Shown here in pieces: positions 43,792 to 52,885 of a stretch of DNA of 64,000 nt (its first letter is position 1; every line of letters starts with the position of its first letter). A program made the translations under genes and the position numbers. The DNA comes from Roseiarcus sp963822215 (GTDB lineage: Bacteria; Pseudomonadota; Alphaproteobacteria; Rhizobiales; Beijerinckiaceae). The stretch spans positions 168,057 through 232,056 of the forward strand of contig CAWGGX010000013.1 of NCBI GenBank assembly GCA_963822215.1. Direction: 5' to 3'. The notes under the pieces are model-generated. The model was not told where the DNA came from, searched no databases, and saw only the letters and a program-made list of their open reading frames with translations.

Positions 43792-45018
43792 ATGGTGAGC
43801 GAGTTGGCCGCCACGCGGCCCGAGCCGGCGCGTCCGCGCGGATCATTCCGTGAAACCCGACCCAGGCGGCTTGCGATCCTTGGGGCGACGGGATCGATTG
43901 GACGCTCGTGCGCGCAGGTGATAGGGGCGGCGCCAGGCCGGTTCGCGGTGGTTTCGGTGGCGAGCGGGCGCGACGGTGCGGCGCTCGCGCGGCGCGCGAT
44001 CGAGCTTGGCGCCGAATTCGCAGCGGTCGCGGATCCGGCAGGATACGCCGACCTCAAGGGCGGGCTTGCTGGTTCGCGAGTCGAGGCCGCGGCAGGGGCG
44101 GAAGCGGTTCGCGAGGCGGCCCTGCGCAAGGCCGATCTGGTGGTCTCGGCGATAGTCGGCGCGGCCGGGCTGGAGCCGACGTTTGGCGCGGTCGCGGCGG
44201 GACGAACGGTCGCGCTCGCCAATAAAGAAACACTGGTATGCGCGGGCGCTGCGGTGATGCAGGCGGCCGAACGCGCCGGAGCGCTGCTCTTACCGGTGGA
44301 CTCCGAGCACAACGCGCTCTTCCAGGCGATCGGCGCACGCGATCCCAAAACCATCGAGACAATGACGATCACCGCGTCCGGCGGTCCGTTCCGCGAGTGG
44401 AGCGCCGAGCGCATCGCGCGCGCAACGCCCGACGAGGCGCTCGCCCATCCCAACTGGGTGATGGGTCCGAAGGTGACGATCAATTCCGCCAGCCTGATGA
44501 ACAAGGGGCTCGAGTTGATCGAGGCGCATTTTCTGTTCAGCGTGTCGCCCGAAAGGCTAGACGTCGTTGTGCATCCGCAATCGATCGTTCACGGCCTTAT
44601 CGCCTTCGCCGACGGATCGGTGATCGCAGGCCTAGCCTCGCCTGACATGCGCACACCGATCGCCCATTGTCTCGCCTATCCGGATCGGATCGTCTCAGGG
44701 GTCCGAGCACCCGATCTCGCCGCCCTCGGCCGCCTGACCTTCGAGCGGGCTGACCTCGCCCGCTTCCCTGCGCTGGGCCTCGCCGTCGAGGCCCTCAAGG
44801 AGGGCGGGGGTACCCCAACCGCTCTCAACGCCGCCAACGAGATCGCCGTCGCCGCGTTCCTGGACCGGCGGATAGCCTTCGGCGAAATCGCCCGCCTCGT
44901 TGCCCGCGTGATCTCGGAGATGAAGGCTTCCGGCGAGCTCGCGGCGCCTCGGGACGTTGCCGAAGCGCTCGCGATTCATCATATCGCATCAGATCGTGCA
45001 AGACGTGTTTTGCTCTGA
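43792..45018 (+). CDS. dxr: 1-deoxy-D-xylulose 5-phosphate reductoisomerase
   Basis: 408 residues. The enzyme converts DXP to MEP with NADPH, the first committed step of the MEP isoprenoid pathway. Visible motifs are GATGSIG (NADPH site), LANKETLVCAG, DSEHNALFQ with catalytic Asp/Glu, ASGGPFREW (flexible loop), HPNWVMGPKVTINSASLMNKGLELIEA and VHPQSIVHGLIAF. All key residues are present, so it should be active. ATG 43792 touches the end of the cdsA remnant. In this accessory setting it may be a second copy. Transketolase and 6-phosphogluconate dehydrogenase at 57-60 kb touch the same precursor pools. Confidence 0.95.
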   Translation: MVSELAATRPEPARPRGSFRETRPRRLAILGATGSIGRSCAQVIGAAPGRFAVVSVASGRDGAALARRAIELGAEFAAVADPAGYADLKGGLAGSRVEAAAGAEAVREAALRKADLVVSAIVGAAGLEPTFGAVAAGRTVALANKETLVCAGAAVMQAAERAGALLLPVDSEHNALFQAIGARDPKTIETMTITASGGPFREWSAERIARATPDEALAHPNWVMGPKVTINSASLMNKGLELIEAHFLFSVSPERLDVVVHPQSIVHGLIAFADGSVIAGLASPDMRTPIAHCLAYPDRIVSGVRAPDLAALGRLTFERADLARFPALGLAVEALKEGGGTPTALNAANEIAVAAFLDRRIAFGEIARLVARVISEMKASGELAAPRDVAEALAIHHIASDRARRVLL

Positions 45019-45086
45019 GGCAGCGGATCTTGTGACGGATTGTCCGTAAATCCTTGCGTCAGATTGAAGTTCGCAGTGGTTGACGG

Positions 45087-46247
45087 CTAGTAGTCCGACT
45101 TCTGTCGAGAAGCTTCTCTACGAGATATCTGATGTAATACCTGAATCATCGGGAGTAGGCTCCACGTCGCATAGGCGTGCCCAGGAGTTCGATTCCCGAC
45201 CGGCCGTACATGGCGGGCCTTCGCGTCGTTCATCACCAGATAAGGGCCCGAACAATCGCGCGGAGAACTCCGACCAGCCGACACGGCGACGCGAACGGAT
45301 GATGAAGCGATCTCGGTGTCTCGCCCGTAAAGCTCTTCGGCGATTAGCAATCGGTCCGAGGCGTCGTGCGCGCCCAGCGGGAATGGATCAATGCGACCGT
45401 GCGACCGCCACTCCATCAGACAACGATGCAGGTCGGCCTCGACACCCGCGGCGGTCTGGTAACGGTCCTCAGCGGTCTTCGCGAGAAGCTTCATCACGAT
45501 AGACGAAAGCACCTCAGGAATTCCGCTCGCCCGCTCACCAGGGGCGATGGCCTGCCTCGCGATGTGGCAGTGTATCCATTCCATCGGATCAGAAGCCGCA
45601 AACGGAAGGCTTCCGGTCAGCATCTGGTAAAATGTCACGCCGAGCGCATGGAGGTCGCTGCGCGAATCGACGGAGCGATTCATTCGTCCTGTCTGCTCGG
45701 GCGCCATATAGGCCAGCGTCCCCGCGATGACCTCGGGTGGCCCGGGGGCCTGACGCTCGCGCGGCAGCTGGGACGCGATGCCGAAGCCCGTCAGCCTGAT
45801 CTGGTCGGTCGCAACATCCACAAGGATATTCGTTGGCTTGATATCCTTGTGGATGAGTTCGCGTTCGTGTAGCCGGCCAACCGCAGCCGACAGGGCGACG
45901 GCAAGACGCAGGAATCTTCCGACCTCCATCGGCCGCCCGATGAGATGACCGAGCGGCTCGCCCCGGGTCGGTTCCAGCAGCAGGATCGCCTGCCCACGCT
46001 CGTGCACCAGGTCCAGCGGCCGCAGCGCCCACTCAGCATCGAGATGGTCCTTCAGTCCATATTCGTTGGTAAGCCTGTCAATGCCGCCAGGGGTCGGCTG
46101 CTCACCGGCGCAACTTACCGCTATGAACTCGCGCCGGCGCCCCTCGGCGCCTTCGCGCCAAGTTCTGCAGAAGACACATTCTCCGTCCTCCCACAGCACC
46201 TCGAGAGCGCCGTCCTCGCTACCGCCGGACCGAGAGGGTGGGTTCAT
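45087..46247 (-). CDS. Kinase-domain paralogue of the trifunctional kinase, truncated
   Basis: 386 codons. Residues 1-313 align along their length with the start of the 1851-residue kinase at 8.1-13.7 kb: HKDIKPTNILVD catalytic loop, the same LTGFGIAS in place of DFG, GTLAYMAPEQTGRMNRSVDSRSD and LYGRDTEI. After that point (about 45305) the sequence is unrelated, so the ATPase, GAF, PAS and histidine-kinase parts are lost. The 73-residue foreign tail has no family motif. The product could be a free (pseudo)kinase or simply debris. ATG 46247 matches the paralogue's start. Confidence 0.75.
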   Translation of the reverse strand: MNPPSRSGGSEDGALEVLWEDGECVFCRTWREGAEGRRREFIAVSCAGEQPTPGGIDRLTNEYGLKDHLDAEWALRPLDLVHERGQAILLLEPTRGEPLGHLIGRPMEVGRFLRLAVALSAAVGRLHERELIHKDIKPTNILVDVATDQIRLTGFGIASQLPRERQAPGPPEVIAGTLAYMAPEQTGRMNRSVDSRSDLHALGVTFYQMLTGSLPFAASDPMEWIHCHIARQAIAPGERASGIPEVLSSIVMKLLAKTAEDRYQTAAGVEADLHRCLMEWRSHGRIDPFPLGAHDASDRLLIAEELYGRDTEIASSSVRVAVSAGRSSPRDCSGPYLVMNDAKARHVRPVGNRTPGHAYATWSLLPMIQVLHQISRREASRQKSDY

Positions 46248-46640
46248 CTGGGGAGATCCGCCGTCAGGCCAATGTCGGAATGTGTCCCAATCGCAGCTGA
46301 CCGGGCCAACCTACCACAAACGCCTATCGTATGTTGTGCCGCCTCAAAATGTTTTGCGATTGGCGATCGCGATCTGGTGATCAGCAAACCTTTTACTTGG
46401 TCCGGACCTGTCGGCTGGACGAGGATTACGATCCAAGGACGATCGCATATTCACGGCCGATAAAATTCATGAAATGCATGAGGGCATTGGAACTTGCGTG
46501 GCGGAAAAAGCAAGACGCCAGCCGGCGCCGCCCTTGGCGCGCGAAAGTAGAATGGCGCAACGCCAAAGAGGCCGTCGGCCTCCTGAAGGCGCAGGTCCGG
46601 CTCGTACGAGGGCGTGGGAAACTGCCCCGTATATCAGCGC
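46248..46640. other. Non-coding region between divergent genes
   Basis: No supported gene. Near 46250-46265 it shares CCGCCGTCAGGCC with the region just upstream of the large kinase (13.68 kb), so it holds the leader of the truncated kinase. The rest leads into repeat copy B. Confidence 0.4.
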
Positions 46641-46799
46641 CCTCCCGTCTATTCGGTCCGCAGCTTCGCAGGGGCTGTGCCAATTCGTCCGCCGAGCATG
46701 ATGTACGGACGGATACCAAGGTATCGGCAATACCATCGTGCAATAAATTCCTCTCCGCGCTTCTGATTTGCGTGTGTGTGTTTTTGGTCTTGCAGGAGG
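46641..46799 (+). repeat. Dispersed repeat, copy B
   Basis: Plus-strand copy with the core GGTATCGGCAATACCATCGT preceded by GATACCAA and GCCGAGCATGAT and followed by TTCTGATTTGCG. It aligns with copy A over its whole length. It ends in CTTGCAGGAGGAG and lies about 240 bases before the cupin gene on the same strand. Confidence 0.75.
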
Positions 46800-47041
46800 A
46801 GTAGCGGTTACACAGGGAGAGCGTCCGCCATTGCTTAACAGCCTCCGGGGTCTTGTCTGCACGGCGGCCGCTGCGAGATTTCCCGCGGATTGGGACATCT
46901 CCATGCCAGCGCTCAAGGTTGCATGGCAGCAAGGCCGCAAGGAGCTCTTTTATCCTTACGGCAGGGCCTACGCCCAAACTCTCGACGAGCAGAATTAGCT
47001 CGCGCTGCCCAGCGCGTCCCGAACGCAAGAGGAGACATCTC
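46800..47041. other. Leader between repeat B and the cupin gene
   Basis: A short frame ending at 46998 (MPALKVAWQQGRKELFYPYG...) is open but unrecognised and has no ribosome site; it is not called. AAGAGGAGA at 47027-47035 serves the cupin gene. Confidence 0.4.
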
Positions 47042-47479
47042 GTGACCCGCCCGCATCAGCTAGGCGAAGAGGTATTCAGAGCGATCTTGCCCGAAGACAT
47101 CGAGTGGAAGCCGTTCCCTGCCTTCCCGCCTTCGGCCCGCCTCGCCGTCCTCGTCGGTCAGCCCTCGGAGCCCGGGTCCTACGTTATCAGGGTCAAGGCG
47201 CCTGCCGGCGTGAAGCTGATGCCACATAGACATGCCGAAGACCGAATCTACACCGTCATATCCGGCGTTTTCTACATCGGCCTGGGCGATCAGTTCGACG
47301 GCGACAAGGTGAAAGCTTATCCGCCCGGCAGTGTCATCGTTCTGCCTGGCGATACGCCTCACTTCCACTGGGCGAAGTCGGGCGAGTGCGTCACCCAGGT
47401 GACGGCCATCGGGCCGCTCGGCCTCGAATATCTGAACCCGAAGGACGATCCGCGGAAGAGCAAAGGGAGACAAGAATGA
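47042..47479 (+). CDS. Cupin-domain protein
   Basis: 145 residues. Cupin motif 1 appears as GVKLMPHRHAEDRIYTVISGVFYIGLG, with metal ligands His-x-His and Glu-like Asp, and motif 2 as PGSVIVLPGDTPHFHWAKSG. A small single-domain beta-barrel, probably a metal-dependent enzyme or sensor; substrate unknown. GTG 47042 has GAGGAG upstream. The stop overlaps the ATG of the next gene (ATGA at 47476-47479), so the two form an operon. Confidence 0.85.
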   Translation: MTRPHQLGEEVFRAILPEDIEWKPFPAFPPSARLAVLVGQPSEPGSYVIRVKAPAGVKLMPHRHAEDRIYTVISGVFYIGLGDQFDGDKVKAYPPGSVIVLPGDTPHFHWAKSGECVTQVTAIGPLGLEYLNPKDDPRKSKGRQE

Positions 47480-48327
47480 AAGACCAGATTTCGCCAACAC
47501 CAAGAACCACGCAGGTGCGGTTGACTGAGCGCTCAGCGACATATTGGCGAATTACATTCGATCATCCGCCGCTCAACGTCTTCGGCCCCGAAGCCATTCT
47601 GCAAATGACCGAGATCATGACGGCGCTTGAAACCGACAAGCAGGTCAAAGTTGTGGTTTTTGACAGCGCTGTTGAAGGTTTCTTTCTGAATCACTCAGAC
47701 TTCCTTGGAAACCCCGAGGATCTGATGGCGCTGCCTCCAGGCCCCACCGGCTTGCAGGCGTGGCCGGATATCCTTGTGCGCCTGACTCGAGCGCCTGTTG
47801 TATCGATCGCGTTGATTCGGGGTCGGGCGACTGGCAACGGAAGTGAGATTGCCCTTGCCTGTGACATGCGTTTCGCGAGTCGCGAAAAAGCCATCCTGTC
47901 GCAGTGGGAGGTGGGCGCTGGTCTGGTGGCTGGCGGCGGACCTATGGCGCGATTGCCGCGGCTCATCGGAAGGGGACGCGCCATGGAAGTGCTTTTGGGC
48001 GCGGACGACATTCGAGGCGACTTGGCCGAGCTCTATGGCTATGTGAACCGGTCGTTACCGGACGCTGACCTTGACGCGTTCGTCGATGCGCTTGCGACTC
48101 GGATCGTCACGTTCGACAAGCGTGCAATTATTGATACCAAGCGCCTCGTTAACGCAGCGAGTTTGCCGGCCGATGTCGAAATCGGGGCTGGGTGGGACGC
48201 CTTCATGGGTTCATTTGCGCGGCCAGCCGCGCAGGAAAAAATCAAGACGTTGATCGAGAGAGGGTTCCATAAGCCTGGCGATGCAGAAAATCGCTTGGGA
48301 CATTACCTGGGACAACTCGGACGGTGA
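47476..48327 (+). CDS. Enoyl-CoA hydratase/isomerase-like protein
   Basis: 283 residues of the crotonase fold: WRITFDHPPLNVFGPEAILQM, then VKVVVFDSAVEGFFLNHSDFL and the central VSIALIRGRATGNGSEIALACDMRFASREKAILSQWEVGAGLVAGGGPM. The oxyanion-hole region is present, but the usual catalytic Glu pair of hydratases is not clearly conserved, so the reaction is uncertain. ATG 47476 with GGAGA upstream overlaps the cupin stop. Cytoplasmic. The pair may act on one small-molecule pathway. Confidence 0.8.
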   Translation: MKDQISPTPRTTQVRLTERSATYWRITFDHPPLNVFGPEAILQMTEIMTALETDKQVKVVVFDSAVEGFFLNHSDFLGNPEDLMALPPGPTGLQAWPDILVRLTRAPVVSIALIRGRATGNGSEIALACDMRFASREKAILSQWEVGAGLVAGGGPMARLPRLIGRGRAMEVLLGADDIRGDLAELYGYVNRSLPDADLDAFVDALATRIVTFDKRAIIDTKRLVNAASLPADVEIGAGWDAFMGSFARPAAQEKIKTLIERGFHKPGDAENRLGHYLGQLGR

Positions 48328-48545
48328 ACGCGCCAACTCGAAGGTAACGGCGCATCGCGCGGCCTCGAGCGGCGCGCCGCAAGAAGGACTGAAGGCATCC
48401 GCGAAGATCTGATTTGGCAAGCAGGCGAAATCGGACTCCGTCGGAGGTTACGACCACAGTAAGGGCGACTTGATTGGGCGGCCGTCGCCACGGCCAGGAC
48501 AGCCGCGCGGACCGCTGCATCAACGACCAAGGAAAGGAGCGCGTT

Positions 48546-49235
48546 ATGAAAGTCCTGATGGTTCTTACTTCTCACGACCAGCTCGGCAACACGGGTCGCA
48601 AGACCGGCTTCTGGCTGGAGGAACTCGCGGCGCCTTACTATGTCTTCAAGGATGCAGGAGCTCAGATCACCCTCGCATCGCCCAAGGGCGGTCGCCCCCC
48701 GCTCGATCCGAAGAGCAACGAGCCGAACTTCCAGACCGACATCACCCGCCGGTTCGAAAAGGACGCCGGCGCCAACGCTCAACTCGACCAGACAGCGCGC
48801 CTCGATAGTGTCAAGCAGGAAGATTACGATACCGTCTTCTACCCCGGCGGCCACGGGCCGATGTGGGATCTCGCCGAAGACAGGAACTCGATCAAGCTGT
48901 TGGAATCCTTCGTGGCCGCAGGCAAGACATTCGCGGTGGTCTGCCACTCAACCGGCGCGCTGCGCCACGTCAAGACTACCGATGGCAAGCCGCTCGTCGA
49001 GGGCAAGACCGTGACCGGCTTCACCAACGGCGAGGAAAACGAGGTGGAATTGAAGAAGGTGGTGCCCTTCCTTGTCGAGGACGAAGTGATGAGGCTCGGC
49101 GCCACCTTTTCGAAGGTCAAGAACTGGGGCGTTCATACGGTCGCCGATGGACAGCTGATCACCGGCCAGAATCCGGCGTCGTCGGGTCCTGCCGCCAGAC
49201 TTCTGATCGATACGCTGAGCAAGAAGGCGAGATAG
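48546..49235 (+). CDS. DJ-1/PfpI-type class I glutamine amidotransferase-like protein
   Basis: 229 residues resembling Hsp31/YajL-type glyoxalase III, deglycase or chaperone proteins. It has GFWLEELAAPYYVFKDAG with the conserved Glu, DYDTVFYPGGHGPMWDL, and the nucleophile elbow FAVVCHSTGAL with Cys followed by His, then TGFTNGEENEVEL and FLVEDEVMRLGA. These proteins detoxify methylglyoxal or repair glycated molecules; which activity applies cannot be told. ATG 48546 has GGAAAGGAGCG upstream. It lies about 220 bases after the crotonase gene. Confidence 0.88.
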   Translation: MKVLMVLTSHDQLGNTGRKTGFWLEELAAPYYVFKDAGAQITLASPKGGRPPLDPKSNEPNFQTDITRRFEKDAGANAQLDQTARLDSVKQEDYDTVFYPGGHGPMWDLAEDRNSIKLLESFVAAGKTFAVVCHSTGALRHVKTTDGKPLVEGKTVTGFTNGEENEVELKKVVPFLVEDEVMRLGATFSKVKNWGVHTVADGQLITGQNPASSGPAARLLIDTLSKKAR

Positions 49236-49513
49236 TCGGGCCCACAGAACCCGGGACGGCGCCGACATGCGCGCCTCCGCGGTCTTTGGTTTCCGAAAAG
49301 GTGCAAAGTCGCCGCCCGATCGCCACAGGAGCAGAACGCTCAGAGGCCGCCGCGGCGAATCTTCTGTGGCCATCACCGAAGGCGGTCTGGCGGGTTCCGA
49401 ACGAGCGCGGCCCTAGCGGCCAGTTGAAGAAGTCTCGCTTTCAGGTTGATGTCGGCGTGGCAGCGATGACGAGGACAAGTGTTGTGCGTTCTCCGTCCGT
49501 CGACGCCGAAGTG
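49236..49513. other. Non-coding stretch before the DUF772 transposase remnant
   Basis: No gene or clear IS end could be recognised. Confidence 0.4.
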
Positions 49514-50680
49514 TCAATCGGCGTCCAAAATTTGCACGCCGAAACACAGCCGAAGACCAGCGCGGTCTCGGTTCGCAGGGCGAAATTGAGGCGTGTGCGG
49601 TCTCCGCGGCGTCAGGACGCCGAGGTTGAACCTGGCGACATGAATCACATAGCGCTTGTGAATCTTCTCGCGTAAGCGCAGCCAAGCGCGGCGCATGCCG
49701 CCGCGATCGACGACATGGGCGAAGGAGCGTTCGACCAATTCGCCACGTCGGCGCTTGGTCTCGCGACCGACCCATGATTTCAGCCGCGCCCGATTGGCGT
49801 CGACTGTTTTCCGGGTCGCGGCGTCGCCATCCCAGCGAAGATAGCCCTTGGCCGGTTCGGGTTCGGCGACGCGCGTCTTCCATACGCCGTCATCGAGCGC
49901 CTTCAACTGGTCGCGCGCATGATAGCCCTTGTCGGCGAACATCCAATCCGCGTTCGACAACGTCTTTCTTTTGCGCTTGCGGTCGAAGCGCGCCAGGTCC
50001 TCGGCGCTTGGCGTGTCGATCCCGCTCTCTTTCGCCATCCGCGTCAGCATCTCGCGGTAGCTCTCGCCATTGTCGCACCGGTCCCCGGACTTGATCCGAG
50101 GATCGTGCGCAAGGCCGCATTGGCCTCCATCGTCGAGCCGTCGACGCCAATCCGCTCGCCCTTCACCAGGCCGCGCTCGGCGACCAGCTTCACAACCCAG
50201 CCGAACACCTTCTCGTGCGCCTCGTGCGGCAGGCGCGAGCGCGTGCGCCACAGCCACGAATGATCGGGAACCTTGTCGCCTCGACAGCCGCAGGAAATCG
50301 CGCAGCGAGAACGAGTCCGCGCAACGCCACACGATGCCGCGCTCGCTGTCGATCCCCTCGAAATAGCCGATCATGTGCATGCGGAAATACCGCCCCGGCG
50401 GCAGCGACGGCGCGCCCATGCTCGGCGCGTAGTACGGCTTGCAGACCTGCTCCACGAACGCGTCGAAGCGGCCCTCTCGCAGTAACTCCTGCAGCCGGTC
50501 GTAGAACGCATGTCCCGGCGAGCCCGGCATCTTGGCCCACGTCGCCATCAGGTCGTTTTGAACCCCCTCCGCCCGACCCATCGCCATCGCCAATCGCCCC
50601 GCCTGAACGAAACGCCTCAGGCCCAGGGACTTCGAATTCCCAGACTTCGTCAACGGGCCGCTAAGCCGAATGTCCGGCAA
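49514..50680 (-). pseudogene. DUF772-type transposase (IS5/IS1182 superfamily), decayed
   Basis: The N-terminus is well preserved (MPGSPGHAFYDRLQELLREG, LPPGRYFRMHMIGYFEGIDS, CADSFSLRDFLRL), as are SYREMLTRMAKESGIDTPSAEDLARFDRKRK and the C-terminal ELVERSFAHVVDRGGMRRAW...HKRYVIHVA. In between, the region after DFLRL is frameshifted, so the first catalytic Asp region is garbled. A block of roughly 80 residues between LSNADW and the second DKGYHARDQLKAL is deleted. The enzyme cannot be active. Confidence 0.75.
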
Positions 50681-50704
50681 TCCGCATCCTGATTGCGGAG
50701 CCGA

Positions 50705-52332
50705 CTAGCCCGAATTATGCGCGTGGGGTTGGCGGGAGTAGCTTAAGCGGCTGATTTTGCGTAGAATCTGGTTGTTGAGGCCGATTCATCGCGTTTTCAG
50801 ACGAGCTGCCCCCGCCATGAGCGATTCTATGCTGCCGTTGCCCGGCCTGTCACCTGTTTCAGGCAAGCGGGTCGAGGTCAAATTCGACGGCGGGCTGCTG
50901 TCGTCGGACGGCGGCGTGTTGGCGTTTCGGGAAGTCGAACAGCGGCTTCGGGTCGCCGATCGGCTGGCCGGGTGCGTGGTGGATCCTCGGGCGCCGGAGC
51001 AGATCACCCACAGCCTGGCGGATATCATCCGGTTTCGGGTTCTAATGATTGGCGCGGGCTACGAGGATGGGATCGACGCCAATTGCCTGCGCAGCGATCC
51101 GATGTTCAAGATGGCGCTCGACCTGACGCCGTCGGATCGCGAGCTTTGCTCGCAGTCGACGATCTCGCGATTGGAGAACCTGCCGGACGTTCGCGCGCTA
51201 TTGCGGATGGGTCGGGCTATGGTCGACCTCTATTGCGAGTCGTTCGCCAAGGTTCCCAAACGGATCACGCTCGACATCGACGACACGTTCGACGCCGTTC
51301 ACGGCGGCCAGCAATTGCGGCTGTTCAACGGCCATTATGACGAGTACGGCTTTCAGCCGATCGTGGTGTTCGACGGCGAGGGCCGCTTCGTCACGGCGGT
51401 TCTTCGTCCCGCCAAACGCCCGAGCGGCAAGGAGATCAAGCCCTTCTTGCGCCGGCTGTTGCGCGCGATCCGCGCTCACTGGCCCAACACCGAAATCCTG
51501 TTGCGCGCCGACAGCCACTATTGCGGCCCCGAAGTTCTCGACTGGTGTCGGGCGAACGGTCTCGACTACATCCTCGGCGTCGCGCCGACCGCGACCTTGC
51601 GTCGCCACGTCGAGTGTCTCGAAGCCAGCGCGAAGGCGCGGTTCGAGGCCGCGCCGCGCGATGACAAGCTCCGCCGCTTCAAGGAATTCTATGACGGCGC
51701 GCAGAGCTGGAGCCGTGTCGAGCAAATCATCGCCCGCGTCGAAGTCGGCGCGGAAGGACCCGACACCCGCTTCGTCGTCACCAACCTGCAAAGGCGCAAT
51801 GCCCGCGCGCTTTACGAGGACCTCTACTGCCGACGCGGTCAGGCCGAAAACCATATCAAATCCTGGAAGACGCATCTGGCCGCTGATCGCACATCCTGCA
51901 CAAAGGCGACCGCCAACCAGTTTCGGCTCTTCCTGCACGCCGGCGCCTATTGGCTGATGTGGGGGCTTCGCGTGTCGATGCCGAAACGTTCGATGTGGCG
52001 CGTCGCTCAGTTCGACACCCTGCGCCTGCGCCTCATCAAGATCGCTGCCCGCGTCGTCGAAATGAAGACAATGATCCGCGTGCACCTGCCGAGCTCATGC
52101 CCGGCGCAGGATATTCTGCGTTTCGCCTTGCAACGCATACCGCGCCTCGTCACCTGAGCAAGCGGGCGCGAGACCCCAAAACGCAAACCCTTCCCGTCAA
52201 CCCGAAAACCGCCCCAACCAAAACTCAGGCTCAAAGCCCGAGCAGAACCAACACGTCCAGACTCTGCCGAAATCAACCAATCCCCCGCAAAGTCCCGCCG
52301 ATGTCGTCAAAGCGCTGCATAATGCGGGCTAG
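50705..52332 (+). mobile_element. IS1380-family element
   Basis: The ends CTAGCCCGAATTATGC (50705-50720) and inverted CTAGCCCGCATTATGC (52317-52332) differ at one base. The 1.63-kb size fits IS1380. One intact transposase gene is enclosed. The exact outer base and a 4-bp target duplication could not be fixed. Confidence 0.85.
50817..52157 (+). CDS. IS1380-family transposase
   Basis: 446 residues. LSSDGGVLAFREVEQRL near the N-terminus, ITLDIDDTFDAVHGGQQLRLFNGHYDEYGFQPI (first catalytic Asp), ILLRADSHYCGPEVLDW (second) and YCRRGQAENHIKSWK (catalytic Glu) define the family. ATG 50817 starts at MSDSMLPLPG, just before the conserved region; a longer start at 50757 is less likely. Apparently intact. 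Confidence 0.92.
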   Translation: MSDSMLPLPGLSPVSGKRVEVKFDGGLLSSDGGVLAFREVEQRLRVADRLAGCVVDPRAPEQITHSLADIIRFRVLMIGAGYEDGIDANCLRSDPMFKMALDLTPSDRELCSQSTISRLENLPDVRALLRMGRAMVDLYCESFAKVPKRITLDIDDTFDAVHGGQQLRLFNGHYDEYGFQPIVVFDGEGRFVTAVLRPAKRPSGKEIKPFLRRLLRAIRAHWPNTEILLRADSHYCGPEVLDWCRANGLDYILGVAPTATLRRHVECLEASAKARFEAAPRDDKLRRFKEFYDGAQSWSRVEQIIARVEVGAEGPDTRFVVTNLQRRNARALYEDLYCRRGQAENHIKSWKTHLAADRTSCTKATANQFRLFLHAGAYWLMWGLRVSMPKRSMWRVAQFDTLRLRLIKIAARVVEMKTMIRVHLPSSCPAQDILRFALQRIPRLVT

Positions 52333-52540
52333 CAGAAACCGACCCGTCCCTGTCAGGGCAGCAGTTAACCGATATGTCCACCTTCAAGATCGACCGCCCT
52401 GTTCCTCCGAATTTTTCTTCTCTGCGCGGTTATGGGCCGCGAATTTTCGGCGCCAAGCAACCTCTCGCGCAGTTTTCGCACGGTCCGCAAAGTGTTTGGC
52501 GACATGCCTCCTCCCTAACAAGATGACAACAACGTGCTGC

Positions 52541-52670
52541 GTCTGAGAATTCGCCCAACTGTCCGAGGCGCGACGGAGAGGCAGGCGTGAACGCCGCTCG
52601 TCTCGCCGACCAATCCCAAAGTATCGGCGACACCATCGTCCAATAGATTTGCCGTGCTTTGGTGGTAGCG
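52541..52670 (+). repeat. Dispersed repeat, copy C
   Basis: The core, AGTATCGGCGACACCATCGT, is followed by CCAATAGATTTG and a TTTGGTGGT stretch that it shares with copy D. The upstream part (GTCTGAGAATTCGCCCAACTG) is more weakly like A and B. It lies about 215 bases before the FUSC gene on the same strand. Confidence 0.6.
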
Positions 52671-52885
52671 TCCACGCGGCGTGTTGTTTTGGACATAGGT
52701 CGAGATCAGCCGGGTGGCGGCGAGATGGCATTTGCAACTGGCCCTTGGACGCAGATGACTCCAGTGAGAAATTCTTGCGCCTGATCGTAGACGAGATCCA
52801 CCAGGGCAGTCTTCTACCGAAGGATGACATCTGGATAATTCAAGTCGACACAGATTGTGGAGGCTGGTCGTTGGGAGACGGGGAA

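Noticed and set aside
45019..45086. Rho-independent terminator after dxr
   Set aside because: GACGGATTGTCCG can form only a short stem and no T-run follows; not convincing.
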